Shown in pieces: positions 38,301-53,899 of a DNA stretch of 64,000 nt (position 1 is the first letter of the stretch; every line of letters begins with the position of its first letter). The position numbers and the translations under genes are program-made. Below the pieces are notes generated by a model, which saw only the letters and a program-made list of their open reading frames with translations, was not told where the DNA came from and did not search any database. The DNA is from Limanda limanda (taxonomy: Eukaryota > Chordata > Actinopteri > Pleuronectiformes > Pleuronectidae). The stretch lies in NCBI RefSeq assembly GCF_963576545.1, contig NC_083654.1, positions 18,681,699 through 18,745,698 of the forward strand, given 5' to 3'.

Positions 38301-41300
38301 TCATCGCTACAGATGACCACCTCTATTAAAAACCCAGGCATTTGGTGCTGCAGGATTTAACACACCTTTAAAATATTTAACACTGTGGTACAGAGCAGCT
38401 TCGACATAATGGTGTGATTATTACCCGGGAAAAACAAACATAATTCACACCACTGGCTTCACCTCCACTCCGCCTGCGATATTAACCCCTGTTAATATTT
38501 CATCACATTTTCCCTCCTTGTCCCGTCGGTGATAATCTGTCACCCCCCCCACCCCCCCCCCTTTCCCTGTCGTCTTGTAACCCCCTAACAGTGGAGCTGC
38601 AGACCTCCTTGCTGTGTCAGACAGACAGAGGAATGCTGGGAATGTCCTTCCCTCAGCACCACTATCGCCACTATGGAACCAGCAGGGTTCATTAACGGGG
38701 CTCGAAAATAGGAACCATACGCATGGCTTCCTGGCAAAGGGTGGTGGTGGGGGCAGGGGGGGGGGGGGTGGGGGTCTCGAGGGAGGTTTAAGACTTTAGT
38801 CCCAGTCTCCAGGCGCGAGCAGCACAGTTAATATCCTCATAGCATCTCTCGCACTGCGGACACATTTATCGGAGCGTGAGCAGCAGGAGCTGAAACCTCG
38901 GCCAACTCGGAATGGGATTAATGTTTCTGGGGAAGAAGACGAGGAATTGGTTTGTAAAAGAGATTTATGAAAAAGAGAAAAAACAAAACAGAGGAGGTGG
39001 AGGAGGAGGAGGCGGAGGGGGAAGTGAGAGGGAACGGAAAATGAGAGTACGTCGCCTAGTATGGAAAGGAATGCCATTCATCTGAGCCGGAGTCTGACTA
39101 ACAGTAGTGCATATGGTTCTCGTAAGTCTAATCGGAACAAGGCCGTGGTGATTTAAGGTGTTCATTGTTGGCATTCCTGTCTGTGCATACATCATCCCAA
39201 ACAGGGCCTGTGGGGTCAGAGCTGAAACCGACACCGAGGGCTTTAAACACCACGAGCCGAGCGCCCAAATAAACCAACACAGGAATAAATAGCCTCGTTG
39301 CTTTCCTCTCTTCTCACGCAGACCCCTCTCCTACACCTCAGGGTGTAGAACCTTCAAACGGGTTTTCATCCACTTTATAGTGGAAACCATTGTGTTGTCA
39401 TTTGATCGATGGACTGTATATGAAGATGGACGACACCTTCTTACTTTCTCCCACTATCTAGAAATAAAAACAAATTATCCCATTTTACCCAATTGGAGTT
39501 TGTCTTGGCAGCAGCAATTGAATTTTAAAATAGTTGTTTAGAGAATCGAATAACTAATTAAAACCAAATCTACAGGAACAACTAGCACTTGGAAATATAT
39601 CTGTGTGATAAAGACTATATAAATAGCAATAACAATCATTTAGGGTTAGGGTTTGACTTTTTAGATTGGTCCATGTCCAATCCACTAACACAGAAGAGGC
39701 AGAATCTATGACCTATACTGCAGCCAGCCACCAGGGGTCGATCAGGACACCTTGGCTTCACTCTTGTGGAGCAGTCATGTTGTCTATCTTTATATACAGT
39801 CTATGTTTATCACATTTGTGTAGTGTATAGTACAAAAAAAGGAGGAATTAATTAATTGTATACTATAATATTAGTAATTTGTGGTTTTACAAGTATGAAA
39901 ATGTCAGTTCAATTCATTCAATTTGAGTATTATTGGATTTGTGGCTCCTATAATTACTGTCCTGCTTTTATCTACATATTTTAGAGCCTTTAAAAGTGCC
40001 TTAATTAGCGTGTTGTTACCACAGTGTGGGTGTAAACAACAGCTGCAGCTGAATTCTTGACTTTTACACATTTAGTTTTAATTGTTTGCAAATGTTGAAT
40101 CCCCCCCCGAGCCCGTAACCAGACACAGCCGATACGGAACTCGCCTTTCACTAAGTGACAACAAAGTGCTGCCTGGTAAAAGGTCACCTCGGCCCGGCTG
40201 CTGTCCCTGCGGGTCCAGCCTCTGTGCTGATGATAAGACGGCGTCTGGACTCTGCTGCCACACGCACACGGCGGCGAGGTGTCCGTCACAGACCTCGTGA
40301 CCTTCTCCACAGGTGCAGGGCATCGCTCCGAGCGGCTCCTCTCGCCGTCAGCAGGCTCCAGATGCACACTGCTCATTTATTTCCCATCTCCGCGCTCTGT
40401 TTGCCCAGCAGGCTTGTTGCTCAGAGGCCGCTCGGGCGCTGCTATAATTGCTGCTGGGTAAATATTTACCTCCTCCGATGGGGTTGGCGTTTGCACGGCG
40501 GCGATGGCAGTCTTTAAAGCGAGCGATGACATCATGAGGAGCTGGGGGCGACTGAGTAAACATTTGTCCCTGCTCAGGTGATAGGCTCTTAAGATTCCTT
40601 CACGGGGGAGGCAGAGCAAAGACTGAAGAGGGATCAGGTTTGAACCGGCGCCCCGAGGAGCCTGATAGAATCCTCGTTAGCGCTGCTACACGCCACGATG
40701 AGTGACTCATGGCTCGCTCAGCAACACGGTGTTTACTTAGCATCCTGGCGGGCTCGGGTTTTGGCAGGTCCGACTTTTCAGCTTCACTTCAGAGTAATTT
40801 GAGAGGTGTCGTCATAATGTCAACAACTACCTCATGGGTTTGTTGTGTTTGTATTGATGGGCAGCTCGACTGTGGGTCCGGGAGATGAATCTGTCCACAG
40901 AATCATATTATGACTGATCTGGTGATGTTATTGTGGCTGTACAAATATTATTGTGGGCAAATTGTAATTGAAATCTAAGACACAAGATGGATTTTCCCAC
41001 ATATGAGGACATGTTGTGTTTCTGTTTTGTTTTTCCTTTTTCCTTTTTACACAAATGGCTAAATAACAGCAACAACTCTCTGTATCTTACAGTAAGTTTC
41101 AATAGCACCAAAACCTGCATCCTCCAAAGTTATAAAGTAATAAACACCTCCCTAACACAGCTAAATAGAAACTGGACTTTGTAACTTCCATGGAAGGAGG
41201 ATTTATAGCTGCTACTACGTCAGTGTTATCTTGATGTACCTAATAAACTGACAACTAAAATACAACTATTTTAAATTGACTAATTATGATTTTAAGGAAA

Positions 41301-44300
41301 GTGCCATATGGCTGCTTGTTTATCTTCTCAAAAGTTAACATTTTTAGTTTTATTCATGTGACTGAATCTAAAAAGCTGCATGAAAACAACAACTTGGACT
41401 CTGGGAAATTGTGATAGGACTTTGTTTTCTAAAAGTTTACCACACACACAAACAATTATTTAAATTAATGATGAAAATAATCACCGGCTGCAGTTCTGAA
41501 CGAAAGTGGAACACAGTTAATTGCTCTGAACATCAATTTGCATTCGTTATAGAACATCTGCATATTGTGATGTGCGCCATAGATGACAAGCCAAAGGAGA
41601 AAACCTCAATAAATAAGTCGAGAAACATGCAGCAACAAACACTGATTCTTTCACCGGATGGATGGTTTGAAAAAGGGAAAATTATGTGAATCATATGTTT
41701 TGGCCCTTTGCAGTCAACACATCATAACTAAAGACCAGTGGGAGGTTATAGTTTCTCCACAGGCGTCATCGAAACAACACATGAGGGAATATCTCTTGTA
41801 AAGACAGTGTTTAATTCCTCCGGTCGAGTCTCACAGACGCGGAGGATCTAAGTCAATTGAAAGCTGTAAATAAAGACTCCATAAAGTGTTTCTTCTTTAT
41901 TATTAAATTTACAAAAACACTTTGCCTAACCCTTGCACGGCTCATTCCTACATGATTTCCAGTGGGTGTATAATGACACCTGCGTGCACGATTTCAAAAG
42001 AAATCATCATTTCACACCTGTTCATTGGTTACACACACAAACACAAACACACACACACACACGCACACACACTTCCCCCCCGTGCTAATGACCTGTTGAC
42101 ACAAATCAACAAGCGTAACCAGGCTTTTCACCAGAGATCGGGTTATAAGAGGTGGTGACAGTGACGCTGCCGGCGATGTAGCGAATGCTCTCTATAGAAT
42201 TTCATCCGTGCGTCTCCTCTTTCGCACCTCCTCATCACCGCTCCTCTACTCACGCACCTTATCTCTACGCCTCCTCCTCCTTTTACCTTTCGCTCCGTCA
42301 GCACGGCACCATCGATTCGTATTCTAACGAGAGGTCAACCAAGGACACGGAGAAAAATTAAATCTGGACCACCAGCTGCCAGAATCTAACCTCCAGTCAA
42401 TCATATGTGAGGTTACAGTGATATTTTGCACCCCTTAAATGTAGGGTGTGTGTTTCTGAACTGTAATAACCTGCTTTTTCTCCTGCTTTGCTGAATCACA
42501 GCACAAAAGATGTCTCTCGTAGTGTTGGGGGGGGCTTGTTCCCTCTCCTGCTCGGAGCTGCAGCAGCTTATTAAAGTGGCAAACTAATTAATGCGAGTAA
42601 TTAAGTCTGGAGTCCTGCGAGGCCTTCAGCCGTCTCCGTAACACGTCCAAGTGGCTAAACCCAAACAGACAGCGGGCCTAATGAGGAGCGTTGAAAGAGA
42701 ACACACTGATTCGAGCAGTAATAAGGATCATCGCTTATTCTCTCAGATCAAAGCATCCCTCCGACTTTGGCAGCGTGATTATCTGAGGAGGAGACGTAAT
42801 GTTAAAAGATGCGTTTGACATTTTGGCAAAAATAACAATGTCATGATATAATCCTCTAAGAGAAAAGACGGAGGATAATGTGGAACGGGAAATGGGTTGA
42901 ATGACCCTTCAGCATAACTCTTGACAGGGATTAAGACTGAGATTCTACAGTAGCTCTGTGAGTCAGGGGCGCTTTGAGCTAAATGCTAACACTAGCATGG
43001 AAACATGATTTCCTATGTACACCCATAGACTGTATATAAAGATTGAAAAAGCTTCTCTAGTCTATGTATTCAAGATCTTTACTTGCGATGTTATCATACC
43101 AACATTTGCTGAATGGAAAGTCATTTGTTCGTGTGGTGGAGACTTGCATTCTTCCCTGTTTTTTGTCTTCCGTACTATGAAACTGAATCTCCTCGGGTTT
43201 TAAGCAGCTTCTCTCCTCCTTGAACTTTTATTTTATCATAATCTCTGCTTCAATTTTTCATTTCAAGGGGGGGGGGAAAGTCCCCTCAGTATGCTCACCA
43301 CGGAGAGAAGACCGCTCTAGGTGCAGCTGATTTATGACCTTGCCCTCTTGGTCAAATATCACGGGCCAGTGATTCATCACAACTGCGACAATGGAGCGCA
43401 GACAAGCATCTGAAGGAGCCGGCCTGCTCCAGGAAGAAATAAGTCACTTATCTGGTGCTGAGATCACTGTGTGCATGATTAGGCAGAGAAAATATGGCAG
43501 AGGCAAACAAACAAGCCATTCATTACACAAAACCTGGCTTCTCTCAGCCCGGAGCTTTATCAAGGTGGGATGGCACACCCTCGCAGCCCATAAACAGTTA
43601 TCAGAACACTTCCTGGAGTTGCGTTGGAGCGTATTAATCCTTTTGTTGCACCCTTTACCTCTTAATGGCACCAATGAGCAGATTGGATCTGTGGGTATGA
43701 CACAGTGAACAGAGGAAATGCCCATACATGGAGCAGACCTCCCCGAGAGCAGGAAGTGAGGAATGAAAAGGCCGTGTGGTGGGAGTAGATAAGACGCTCG
43801 GCAGAGATCTTTTGAACTCTGAACCCGGGCCCGGTTTTGAACGTGGTGACCTCAGGAGGGGGGGGCACAGAGGAAACGGGAACACTGAGGAGACTCTGGC
43901 GGGGGGGGGGGGGGGAAACAGACACGCCTTTCAGAGCAGCCGAAGAAAGAGGGAATGAAGTGCAGCAACGGGAGATAGAGAAAGAGCGGAATGCTTAAAG
44001 ATGGTAACGAGGGCTTCCACCGGCCCCCTTCAATGTGAGGAGACTCATTGTCTGCTTGGGGGGGGGGGGGTTCCAGGCATCTGCCCCACATGGTCCCAGC
44101 TCCCAGGTCTTAAAGGGAGTGTGGGGGTCGGGTAGGGGGGGGGGTGCAGCTGTGTGTGTGGCTCCCAGGAGGGTCACACAAGGACAAGGCCACGGCATCA
44201 AAGCAAGCAGCCACAGAGGAGGAGAGCTCCAGACCTCAGTGTGCCTTTATAGACCAGAACCCCCCCCGACCACATGAAGGGAGAAGAACCGGTCGCCAAC

Positions 44301-47300
44301 CTGGTTCTGCACTGCAGAGCTGGCCTGAGAGCCCGAGGATGCATTCTGCAGGATCCGTGCAGCACACAGGAGAGCGAGCATGCGTGCGTGATGGACACAC
44401 AGGAAATTAAATCTTTTAAAAGTCATTTTAGATTATCATTAGACGCATCAGACGCCACAATCATTTGGAAAGCCTGTGTACGTGTGCGTTTGTGTGTGTG
44501 CATGAACACTTGTACGTGACGAAGAAAGTGGGTCGATAGATTTGCACACAGCGTGAGTCAAAGCTCCCGGCCAATCATCAATACGGTTTCCAAGAGGAGC
44601 AGTAGTAAACAAGTTTGGTGTTTACAGGAGCAAAGGTTAGGGTTTGGATTTCACGTCAACAACATTTCTTTCTCTATAAATACCACCGACACAGGATACT
44701 GTGACTCTGAGGGGAGGGAGCTGCTGGTTCATTCAGGTATTACTATTAATAATATCCTCAACTGAGCAACAGGCGTCCGGATGATTCAGCCTTGTCAAGT
44801 CTGGTTTTGTCTGGAATTTTGGTCAGATAAAAGGGCAATTAATTCCCATTTACCACGACTCAAAAGTGGCTTGATTTATTAAAATTGTGCAATTCGTAGT
44901 TGTCAAAAGATGGAAGAGATTTGCGTATGTTGTGTTTTAGAAAGGAGAGGTGTTGAAATACTAAAATTAGCCATTCGTTAAGATGAATTTTTATGAGACA
45001 GACAATGCCTTGAGGGAAGTAAGACATGATTAATGTCCACTAGCAACAATATTTCTCCTCATCTCGTTCTTTTGCAGTTTTACTACAGATACTGCTGTTG
45101 GGCTTTTAAATCTCCGACCACAGAGACTGATGGTGCCTCGGTCCAACACTCAGACGTCACCGGGAAACAAGCCGAGCCTTGTCTGGCCTCCTACGTGCAC
45201 ACTCGCAGACGTGAAGTGTAACACACAGTGAAAACCTTTCTATTTAATAGACAGGAACAAATGCTGCAAATGGCAGCACTTTGATAACCACAGATTGGAG
45301 GGAAACTAAACCGTCCAAGACTTCATTTAATCTCCTCAATAACATGATTACAGCTCAAAACCGAGTCTCGTTAGAGGAACATTTCATTTTCCGTGTTATC
45401 ACCAAAGTCCCTTTTAATACCATTTCTCAGTTAAGCCTCGAGGCCTGTTAGTGGAAAAGAGAGGTGTTGGTTGACAGGTCTGCCGTGTGCACATGTGCAT
45501 ATGTGGGCGAGTGTTCAGGTTGATTGACAAGCCCCCCCCCCCCCCCTCTCAGCCCCTGGCTCTGACTGCCTTTATCACACTTACGCCGCGCAGCGAACCA
45601 AACAAAGTCCTCTAAGCTCCCGGCGCCCGCTGCCTGTTTACCTACGACTGCTCACCTTGGCTCATTCCTGTGATGACTGGAGCTGATTTGTCTAAAAAAA
45701 ACACCCTCGGGGTATCAAAACCTCATCCAGCATATAATTACTCTGCGTCTCCTGGAGGGATGATCTGGCCGAGGTGCAGGAACTAGTTAAACAGTCGAGT
45801 GAGCAGGAAAAATTCCCCCTTTTGTGTCAGCACACACCTGGCGATGGCCATTTAATGAAGGATCCCTCCTCTCGCTCTTGTTTAAATGGTGAATTCAAAG
45901 GAGGACATTTGCTGAAAATAACAATAACTGGATTAATAGGGAACAGTAAAGACCACAGTCTAGAAATGTGGTATTTATAGTAGCTAGTTAAAGCTGTTAA
46001 CTAAGATCCAGTCACTTATCTTTGCTTAAGTTGCCTTGTGTCTGTTATCTTCAGCTAAAATTATAGTGAGCGTCAGTAGCCATTACGATCCAGTTGCTTA
46101 TAGTTGCTGAAGCTAATATTTGACACCTTAAGCAGTTAACTAGTGTTCAATGTACAATATTGATGCAGATACTTCCTCTGCATGTGAATCACATGGGAAA
46201 TGAGCCTCGCTAGAAATCTGGTCATCCTTCTTCGGAATTACAGGCTTTATTCATAGTCTGACATATCTGCTGATCTAGCGTGACTATAGCCAATAAAACA
46301 ACAAACATATTGGACACACTGCACAAAGCAACACTGCAAATGACCAACCCGAGTGCAATGGGTTACTCAGTGACCATGTACAGCATTTTAAAAACAGAAA
46401 AAAAACTATATTCAGGCAGCTGGGCTCCACCAAAATCCAGAAAACAGCTCTGTGCTGTTTGCTTTTCCACGAGTTGTTCCCACATTCGCTGCCCTTCTGT
46501 GGCTTAGACTGGCTGTGCTACACACAATGTGCCAATATACAAGTAATATGGGAGCCCTGCACAAAAACACTACCCTGCTCTGTGGTGAAGGCCAGGCCGG
46601 GCACACCCTGTTCTCCTTTCACATCGCAGACCCACAATCTGTCCGGCCTTTCTACTTTCTGTGTGTGTGTGTGCAATCACACTGACGAGAGCCGCGGCAG
46701 ACTGCAGGACGACAGGTCAAAGTGTAAATGTGTATCTGCCGTGTCCTATCACATGTAATACCCGTACTCACTGGAGCAGGACACACCCATCAGAGTGGAT
46801 GGTATGTTTGAATATCCTCTCTGATCCTCAAGAACCTTTTCCAGAGGTCAGGGAATGATCCAGGATCAGTTTTCTGTCTTTCTGTAAACCCACTCCATTC
46901 CCTTTCTTTTCTTTATCGCTGTAGAATACTAATTGTATGTAGATCATTGATAAACTGGTACTTGGACGCTTCTGCTAGAACATTTACACTTTTTAAATGT
47001 CTTTCCTTCTCCTGTAAGATGCTCATATTGAATTAGATTGCATACTGAATGCCTCCTATTCATGGGGAAGTCAATTATTCTGTTTCTCACCTTGCTGTTG
47101 TCAGCAGCTAGCGGATTCCTCGGTGGGACCTGGTAGACGTCCTGTCCAGGAGGAACCTGGTAGATGCCCTGCTGGCTCTGCTGTTGTGGACTCTGGAGGG
47201 ATGGGGGCACCTGGTAGATCCCCTGAGATCCAGAGCCGGCCTTCTGCTGATAGCCCTGAGGAGACTGGGCAGTGGCAGAAGCGGCGCCCGATGGCGACTG

Positions 47301-50300
47301 AGCGCCGAACATCGGTCCGATCAGCAGCTTCAGGCGGTTGCCAGGGGCGATGCCTTGGCGGCCGTGCAGGGAGCAAAGCCACCAGCCCTCCAGGCCTCCG
47401 GTGTTCTGCTCGATGACGGTCAGGATGTCCCCTTTGCGGAAGGCCAGCTCCTCGGGGGACTCCGGCACATTGTCGTACAACGCTTTGGCCATTAGGTTCT
47501 GCAGGAAGAGACAGAAGATGCTGTTAGGTACGTTGTTTTGTAAGTGAAGAAGCAAGTCGTAACAACAACTTTGACCCTTTGTCATATACTGTTTGTTAGG
47601 TTTGAGTAAAACTTGTTCAATTGACATCCGAGCTAGGCTTGGAGTATCTCCCTGTTTCCAGTCTTCCGATCTATCCTACACTAAGCTAACTGGCTGCTAA
47701 CTGCATCTTTATATTTGCTCTACAACCTTGAAAGTGGTATCAATATTATCCAGTCCTCTACAATAAAGGGACATCATGTTCCTTCCGAGAACGAGAGTCT
47801 AACGCCCCCTACCCACACCTCTGTGGCAGGTTTGGTGATCGACACGCTGGTGAACTTGTTCCTGCTCTTCTAATCACCATGCAGGATTGCCATTAGCCTG
47901 CAGCGCCACACCAGATGTCTCTCGAACCGAATCTAAACTCGATGGGATTTTCTCAGCCCCGTGCTCCAGGGCAGATTTATCTAAAGGGGGCAGTGATGGC
48001 TGAGGGATAATGGCTGAAAACCACAGATTTAGGAGATAGGAAAAGCCCCAGAGTGTGCCACTTCTGTGTCTGAGAGAAGCATTTAAGGCTAATTGCCTCG
48101 GTAAATGCTTCAGTCTCTTTCCTTTAGCCTTCATTCATCCAGGGAAGGAGTTAACTGAGCATGAATACTCCTTTTCAGCAGCTTGGTACTCACACAACTT
48201 TAACTTCTGGGAGCTACCTGGCACATCAGCACTCCAATACTTTCAGCAATCTGCTCTTTATAAATACAATTGGGGATTAAGCACCTTGCTCAAAGGCATG
48301 GGCTGCCAGGAAGGACTGTTGTTGAATTCTCTCCACTTTTCTTGACCACATCTTAACTTCTGTTTCCCCTTCTTGTCTTTGTTCCTTGCAGCACTTATTT
48401 TTTGCAGCACCCAGGAACACTGAGTCAGAGACTAACGACCGACTCTCGCTGCTTCTGGTTTTGCAATAAAACTACTAAAATATCCCATAATAGAAGACAG
48501 AGGGACTGTGGGGTTCAATTTCCTAAATCTCTCCCATCTGTTGTTATTCATTTATTTCTAATTTTGGAAACCTTGAAGAAGAAATGTTCGAGCAAGCTTT
48601 CAGCACCTTATCTTAATATATTTTCATATTTATATAATTTAAAAAATATGTAGTTATTTTACATTTGACAGCTTAACTTCAATATGAATAATTACTTTAC
48701 TTATGATTATTATTACTTGTGGTTTTTCTCTTGTATTTGCAAACATTCCTGACCCTTTCCTATCTTAATTCAGGTCAGCTTTTCCAATTACCACTGAATA
48801 TTTCTCCTGACTGTCAGTAAAAGGAATTTATGATATGGTGTCACTCATCTTCTAGCTTCTCCCTTATTCTAGATAAACTTTTAAACAGACAGCGGGATTT
48901 AAGCTTCACTGCTGCTCGCTTTAAATCCTCATACGCTGTTATCTCTCAGCGTAGAGAGCCGGATTAAACTCACTCGTATCCGATGAAAGGAGCTGAAGGA
49001 AACACACTACACAGACATTTGGATCAGAAGGAAATATTTTCTGCAGACTGAGGATTACCACAAACATGTAAACAAGAAACTGCTTTCATGAGGATTTTCA
49101 TAGGAAAAGTACATCTGAAGCTTTTTATATCAAAACCCCATGTTATAACCACCTCAACCCTTTTGTCGCTCGGTGTTGGAATCAGGAAGCCCACTTTGGT
49201 TTGAGGCTTTCTTGAACCTTGCTTGGCCTTCCTCTTTTGAACCCGGCCGGATTCAGACAGTTCCCATGTGAAACTCTTTGCTCGAGGCACCGTTATCTCC
49301 CTCTGCGCGCCTGGCTTCCCTGGCTATTGTCTGACTGTACCGTGTGAGGGCCATTAGCCGGTCACACCCATCGCACTATCAACCCCTCGAACCGCCGCCC
49401 ATCAGCCAAGAAGCTGCTGGAAGCCCGACTGTGACCGCGGAGATCTACGCCATCAAATGGATGTTTATTTGTTCAGGGGACATCGATGAGGTAATCTGAA
49501 TGAACAGATTCTACCAAACTCTCTGTGTTTTGTGGTGAAACATTTGACTGGAGACTGAGATTTGGCTCCACCGGCTTCACCGGGAGCCCCGAGATATTGG
49601 CTGTTGCCCCGGAGGCTAATTCCTTGACAGATGATAGCTGACGGGCTCCGAGCGTTGAATACTGAAGTTTGAAAATATGAGCAAACATGTTAAGTCGCTA
49701 GGATTACTGCATCTACAGAGAACTAATCGCTTTTCATAATCCGTTAATTGTTTGAATCAGGGAAAACAATGGATGGGGAGGAGGGGGATGTCTGGGATAT
49801 TCTTCTCCTCAACCCAATCTCAGATAAATGCACGACAATGGGTAGATGAAAATACTTGGGATTGCCCGATGGGGGTTGTATTACATCGACCCTCTGAGAT
49901 GCTTCATAATAAAAACGTTTGGTAGAGAAGGGCAGATTGCACTCGAAGGTTACAACTAAAAGACAATTCTAAGAACCTGGATGATTGTCACCACTGCTCT
50001 TAAATCGTCCGATGTGGTTCCAACGTGTGTTTGACCTGCTGTGTGAGTTTGATGCTCGGGAGAATCGAAATCACCTCACAGACACAGGAGCAGCACCTTT
50101 CATGCTCCTCGCTCTCCTCCTCTGTCTCCGCTAATTACAGTGATCGCCTGCCGCCAGCTGCTGCCTCCAGTGTCATTTTCACCAACCGCACGTGCACGCT
50201 GTCACAAACCAGCACGTGCACGGCTGCACGCAGGAAAAAAGGTAGTGAAAACCACTCGTGTTCCACAAGACTCGGTTGTTTCAGGCCGGCTGCACTTTGC

Positions 50301-53300
50301 AGACGTGAGCTGGAAGATCAACGTGTCCAGGTGTTTGCATTTACACAATTTAAAAACCCTCACAAGCATATTTATCACCCTGTTGACTTCCTAATTTCTA
50401 CATTGTCTACTTGCTGAATCTAGTACAATGCCTCTCTTATCATTGTATTACTTTTAGCTTCTAAACGGGTGGAGGTGGAGATGCGTCCACCTTTATTTAC
50501 AGTCCACATGGGGTATGATTCGGTTTCTAACCATTGCTGCCATCAACCATTAAGCAAACGACTCTACATCTGGTTTTGTGCAGAAATTGAGTTTGAGTTT
50601 GTGAGAATAATTCTCCACCAAACACGAACACACACAGTATCATGTGTTGTGGTGACTCTGGTGACCACAGAGACACATTTTCACACATTTATACCTTGTT
50701 CTCACTGCGGTTTCAGTTTTTATCCGGGCCGAGCTCGTGGTTTGGTGAACACACAGCGATATATAAATTTATAGCGTAGTGATTAAATCATGAACCGGTG
50801 TCGATTCCGAACACGGTGACTGAAGGGTCAGGTGAAACACGAAACGTCATGCTTTAATCACACTGAACCAACAGGTTGTTTGCTGTAATTGACCCACAAC
50901 TACACACACACACGTCCCTTTGAAGTGATGCAGTCGGGAGGGGGGGGGGGTTCCAGCTCCTGTCGTCCTGGTTTTGTTTGTTTCAGTCGCCCGCGCCGCT
51001 GTAATCGTAGCAGGTGAAACTGACTATTAAAGCGGGCGTCACTTCTCTGGCATAAACACCGGTTACTCACAACACAGTGACTCCATCACTTGCCATTGAT
51101 CCTCCTATAAACACATGTGTTTGTCATTTGTCAGGGAGGGAGGGAGGGAGGGAGGGAGGGAAGGAGGGAGGAGGCTGCTTCACCCACAGATGAGTTCAAG
51201 CTTCCAGGAAGTTTTCTGTAAAGAGTCAGTGAGGCGGGAGACGTTCTGCTGAATCCCAATGTCAGTGTGTTTGGTTTCGGGTCCTGAATTCCAATCGTCT
51301 CTTGGCTTAGACGGTAGAAATATCACTTCATGAGTTACAGTTTTCTTTGCTGGTTCAAAACTACAAAAACATTGAATAACTGAGGACAGCATAAAGTTAG
51401 CTGGCAGGATGCGGAACTGACTAATTCAGTGTCCTTTATATTTCCTCTTTAAATATATTTTTATCATTAAGTTTATTTTGTTTTTACTTTGCAACTCTTT
51501 TCAGATATAAACTCTATAAGACTCTATTTGCCTGTAACATTTGCACAGATTTTTTCTAGGATCATCAACATTCAGCCTCTGAAATGCCAAATTAATTGAG
51601 ATTTCTTAGGTGATCTACAAATCTCTTGTTTTTTAAAGATATTCACTTTATTCTGATATACAATCCCCATATTTGAGAGTCTGGAAACATTATTTCGAAG
51701 TTTTTGCCATTAATTGATTATCAAAATATATCTGTTGATTGACTACTTGAAATAATCTCTCTATCATTTCCGTTCTGAAGATGTTTTTGAACTGAAAACC
51801 TGACAGGATCTATTCCCTCGGGTCTCTCGGGTCTCGCTCAACCTTTTGACGACATCTGGCTTAGAGAATCTCTCGCAGCTTCGTCTGTTTTTGTCGTTAG
51901 GAAGCGAAGAATCGTGTAAAGCTGAGCCGTCCACATTCGCACCTGGAGCTCGATCTCCAGCCCGAGGTCCCAGCTGTCTGAGCCCTCACCCCCCCGACGC
52001 TGAATCCCTCTCATGACTCACACCTCTCTACATTAACAGGGGCCTGTTTTTTTTCCACCAGTGTCTCGCCTGAACACAAACAGTAGAAACCTCCTCTCAT
52101 GTGTATTTGTAGCGAGGGCCCGATGCTGACCAGTCCCCAGAAAAACTCCCTTACGTAACTTCACCGCCTGCTGCCCCACCTTCGCTCACAGTAAGTGCTC
52201 TCTGGGTGGTTTTGGCTCCGACTCTCTGGTGTTCGCATCAATGTAATAATAATGAAGGTGGCTTTGGCTAAACAACCTCACAAATACTCAAATTCCCCTG
52301 CTGCTGCAGCCAAAGAACACCACCACATTGCATAGCAGGAACCCGCGTCTCCACAGCAACGGGAGCCGTCCTGCTTTCAAAGAGACGAGGATGTTTTTAA
52401 CCCAAACAAACTCAGCCTGCTCCCGAAAAGAAGTGGTACGTTCCAACTGCAGAGACCACGGTGCGGTGCCTCTGCAGCGGGGGGCCGGTGTGAACATTAG
52501 GGCCGTACCACTGTAACACGTGTCCCGGGGTGGTTCAAATACGCTCATTTGGCCTCATTTCACATGGGTAAATATAGAAAATAATTATAGTAATGACGAT
52601 AATGAGGACCTGATGACTTTTACAAGTCTTTCCTTAGAGTGCGGCCTGCTGCGGGTGAGAGCCAGTTCAAGTAAATGGGCCGTGTGAAGGGTTCTGGGTA
52701 GGAAAGGCTCATGGGAAGTGGTTCAGAGCTCAGAGTACATGGTAATTTCTTCATTTGGACAGTTCTCGGGGAAGGTTGACCCTCTGATTACAGCCTCTTT
52801 ATAAGCCCTGCCAGTGGCCATGTATTAACATAATTACACAGCAGGCTCAGTGAAATTTTACCCCGTCCGTTTCTGAAAGAGAACCGTGGAAAAGAAAACG
52901 TCCATGTCACAAGTTTAGAGCACAACATGATCCGACCAGAGAGTGTATATAAAGATGGAAGACGCGTCTCCACTTCCTGCCACTGTACCAAAAAGAAGCC
53001 AAAATATGGCGGATATGGGGCCAACATTGAGCGCTTGACGTCATTTGGTGTGGAGCTGCGGTATCCAGCTCCCGCTGACTCACACTTTCAACCAATCACG
53101 AGACCTCACCTGTCAATCTTAATGTCTCGCTCCATTTTTAAAAGATATATTTTGGGACTTTTTCCTTGATTGATTGGACAGTGTAAGAGAGAAATGGTGG
53201 AAACAGACCTGCAGCCGCTGAGTGCATACTGCTATGCCGCTATACTGCAGCCAGCCACCAGGGGGCGATGCAGTAGATTTGGTTTCACTCTCATTGAATA

Positions 53301-53851
53301 CATTCTATTGATCCGACACATGCATCACACCAATCAAATAACTTACGTAAGCAACTCCAGATCAATACTTAGAGTTGTAACTAGCTGATCAATAAACAGC
53401 TCTTTTTAGCCGTGTGGTCCATTGATCAGTTCTCTCATCATCACACAGACACTGATCACATCATCACAACACTTTGTTTCTTCTTGTTTTTGTGACAAAT
53501 TGTCGTATAATTACTCGGATTGTGTTTTTCATCGGACACCAAATGTCAGGACGCGGCCGAGCGAGCTCCTCCAAACCGATAGAGAAAAGGCTCCATTCAT
53601 TCTGTAACGCAGGGATAAAAAGACTATTGTATCCGCAGGGTAAATATGACACCCCCCACCTTCCCCTGGCTCGTTTGTGAATCACAAGCTGCGAGAAAAA
53701 AACTAAAGCTCTTTACAGCGGCAGCATAGCAACTGTCTCCTCGACAGGATGTGTAACATGTAGCATCGAACACACACGCACGGCGAGTTGTGACAAACCA
53801 CAGAGGCTCGAACCATCTGAGCGATTAGATTCTTGTTTAGTCAGTGGGTGT

Positions 53852-53899
<48 letters not shown>

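Larger units (their letters stand above)
37650..47090 (-). other. nedd9: nedd9 intron 2
   Basis: 9.4 kb without accepted genes. It holds 243-bp repeat copy B, G/C homopolymer runs (38540-38562, 38745-38769, 43903-43916, 44059-44070, 45532-45546), a GA-rich zone at 38990-39020 and MITE-like repeats near 39.4 and 43.0 kb. Reading frames here lack domains or splice support. Confidence 0.7.

Noticed and set aside
40005..40620. GC-rich block in nedd9 intron 2 with several 70-123-codon frames
   Set aside because: No recognisable domain, no conserved motif and no paired splice sites; possibly a regulatory element but nothing in the sequence proves it.
46280..46860. Cluster of overlapping plus-strand frames
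   Set aside because: Intronic, no domain, composition like surrounding noncoding DNA.
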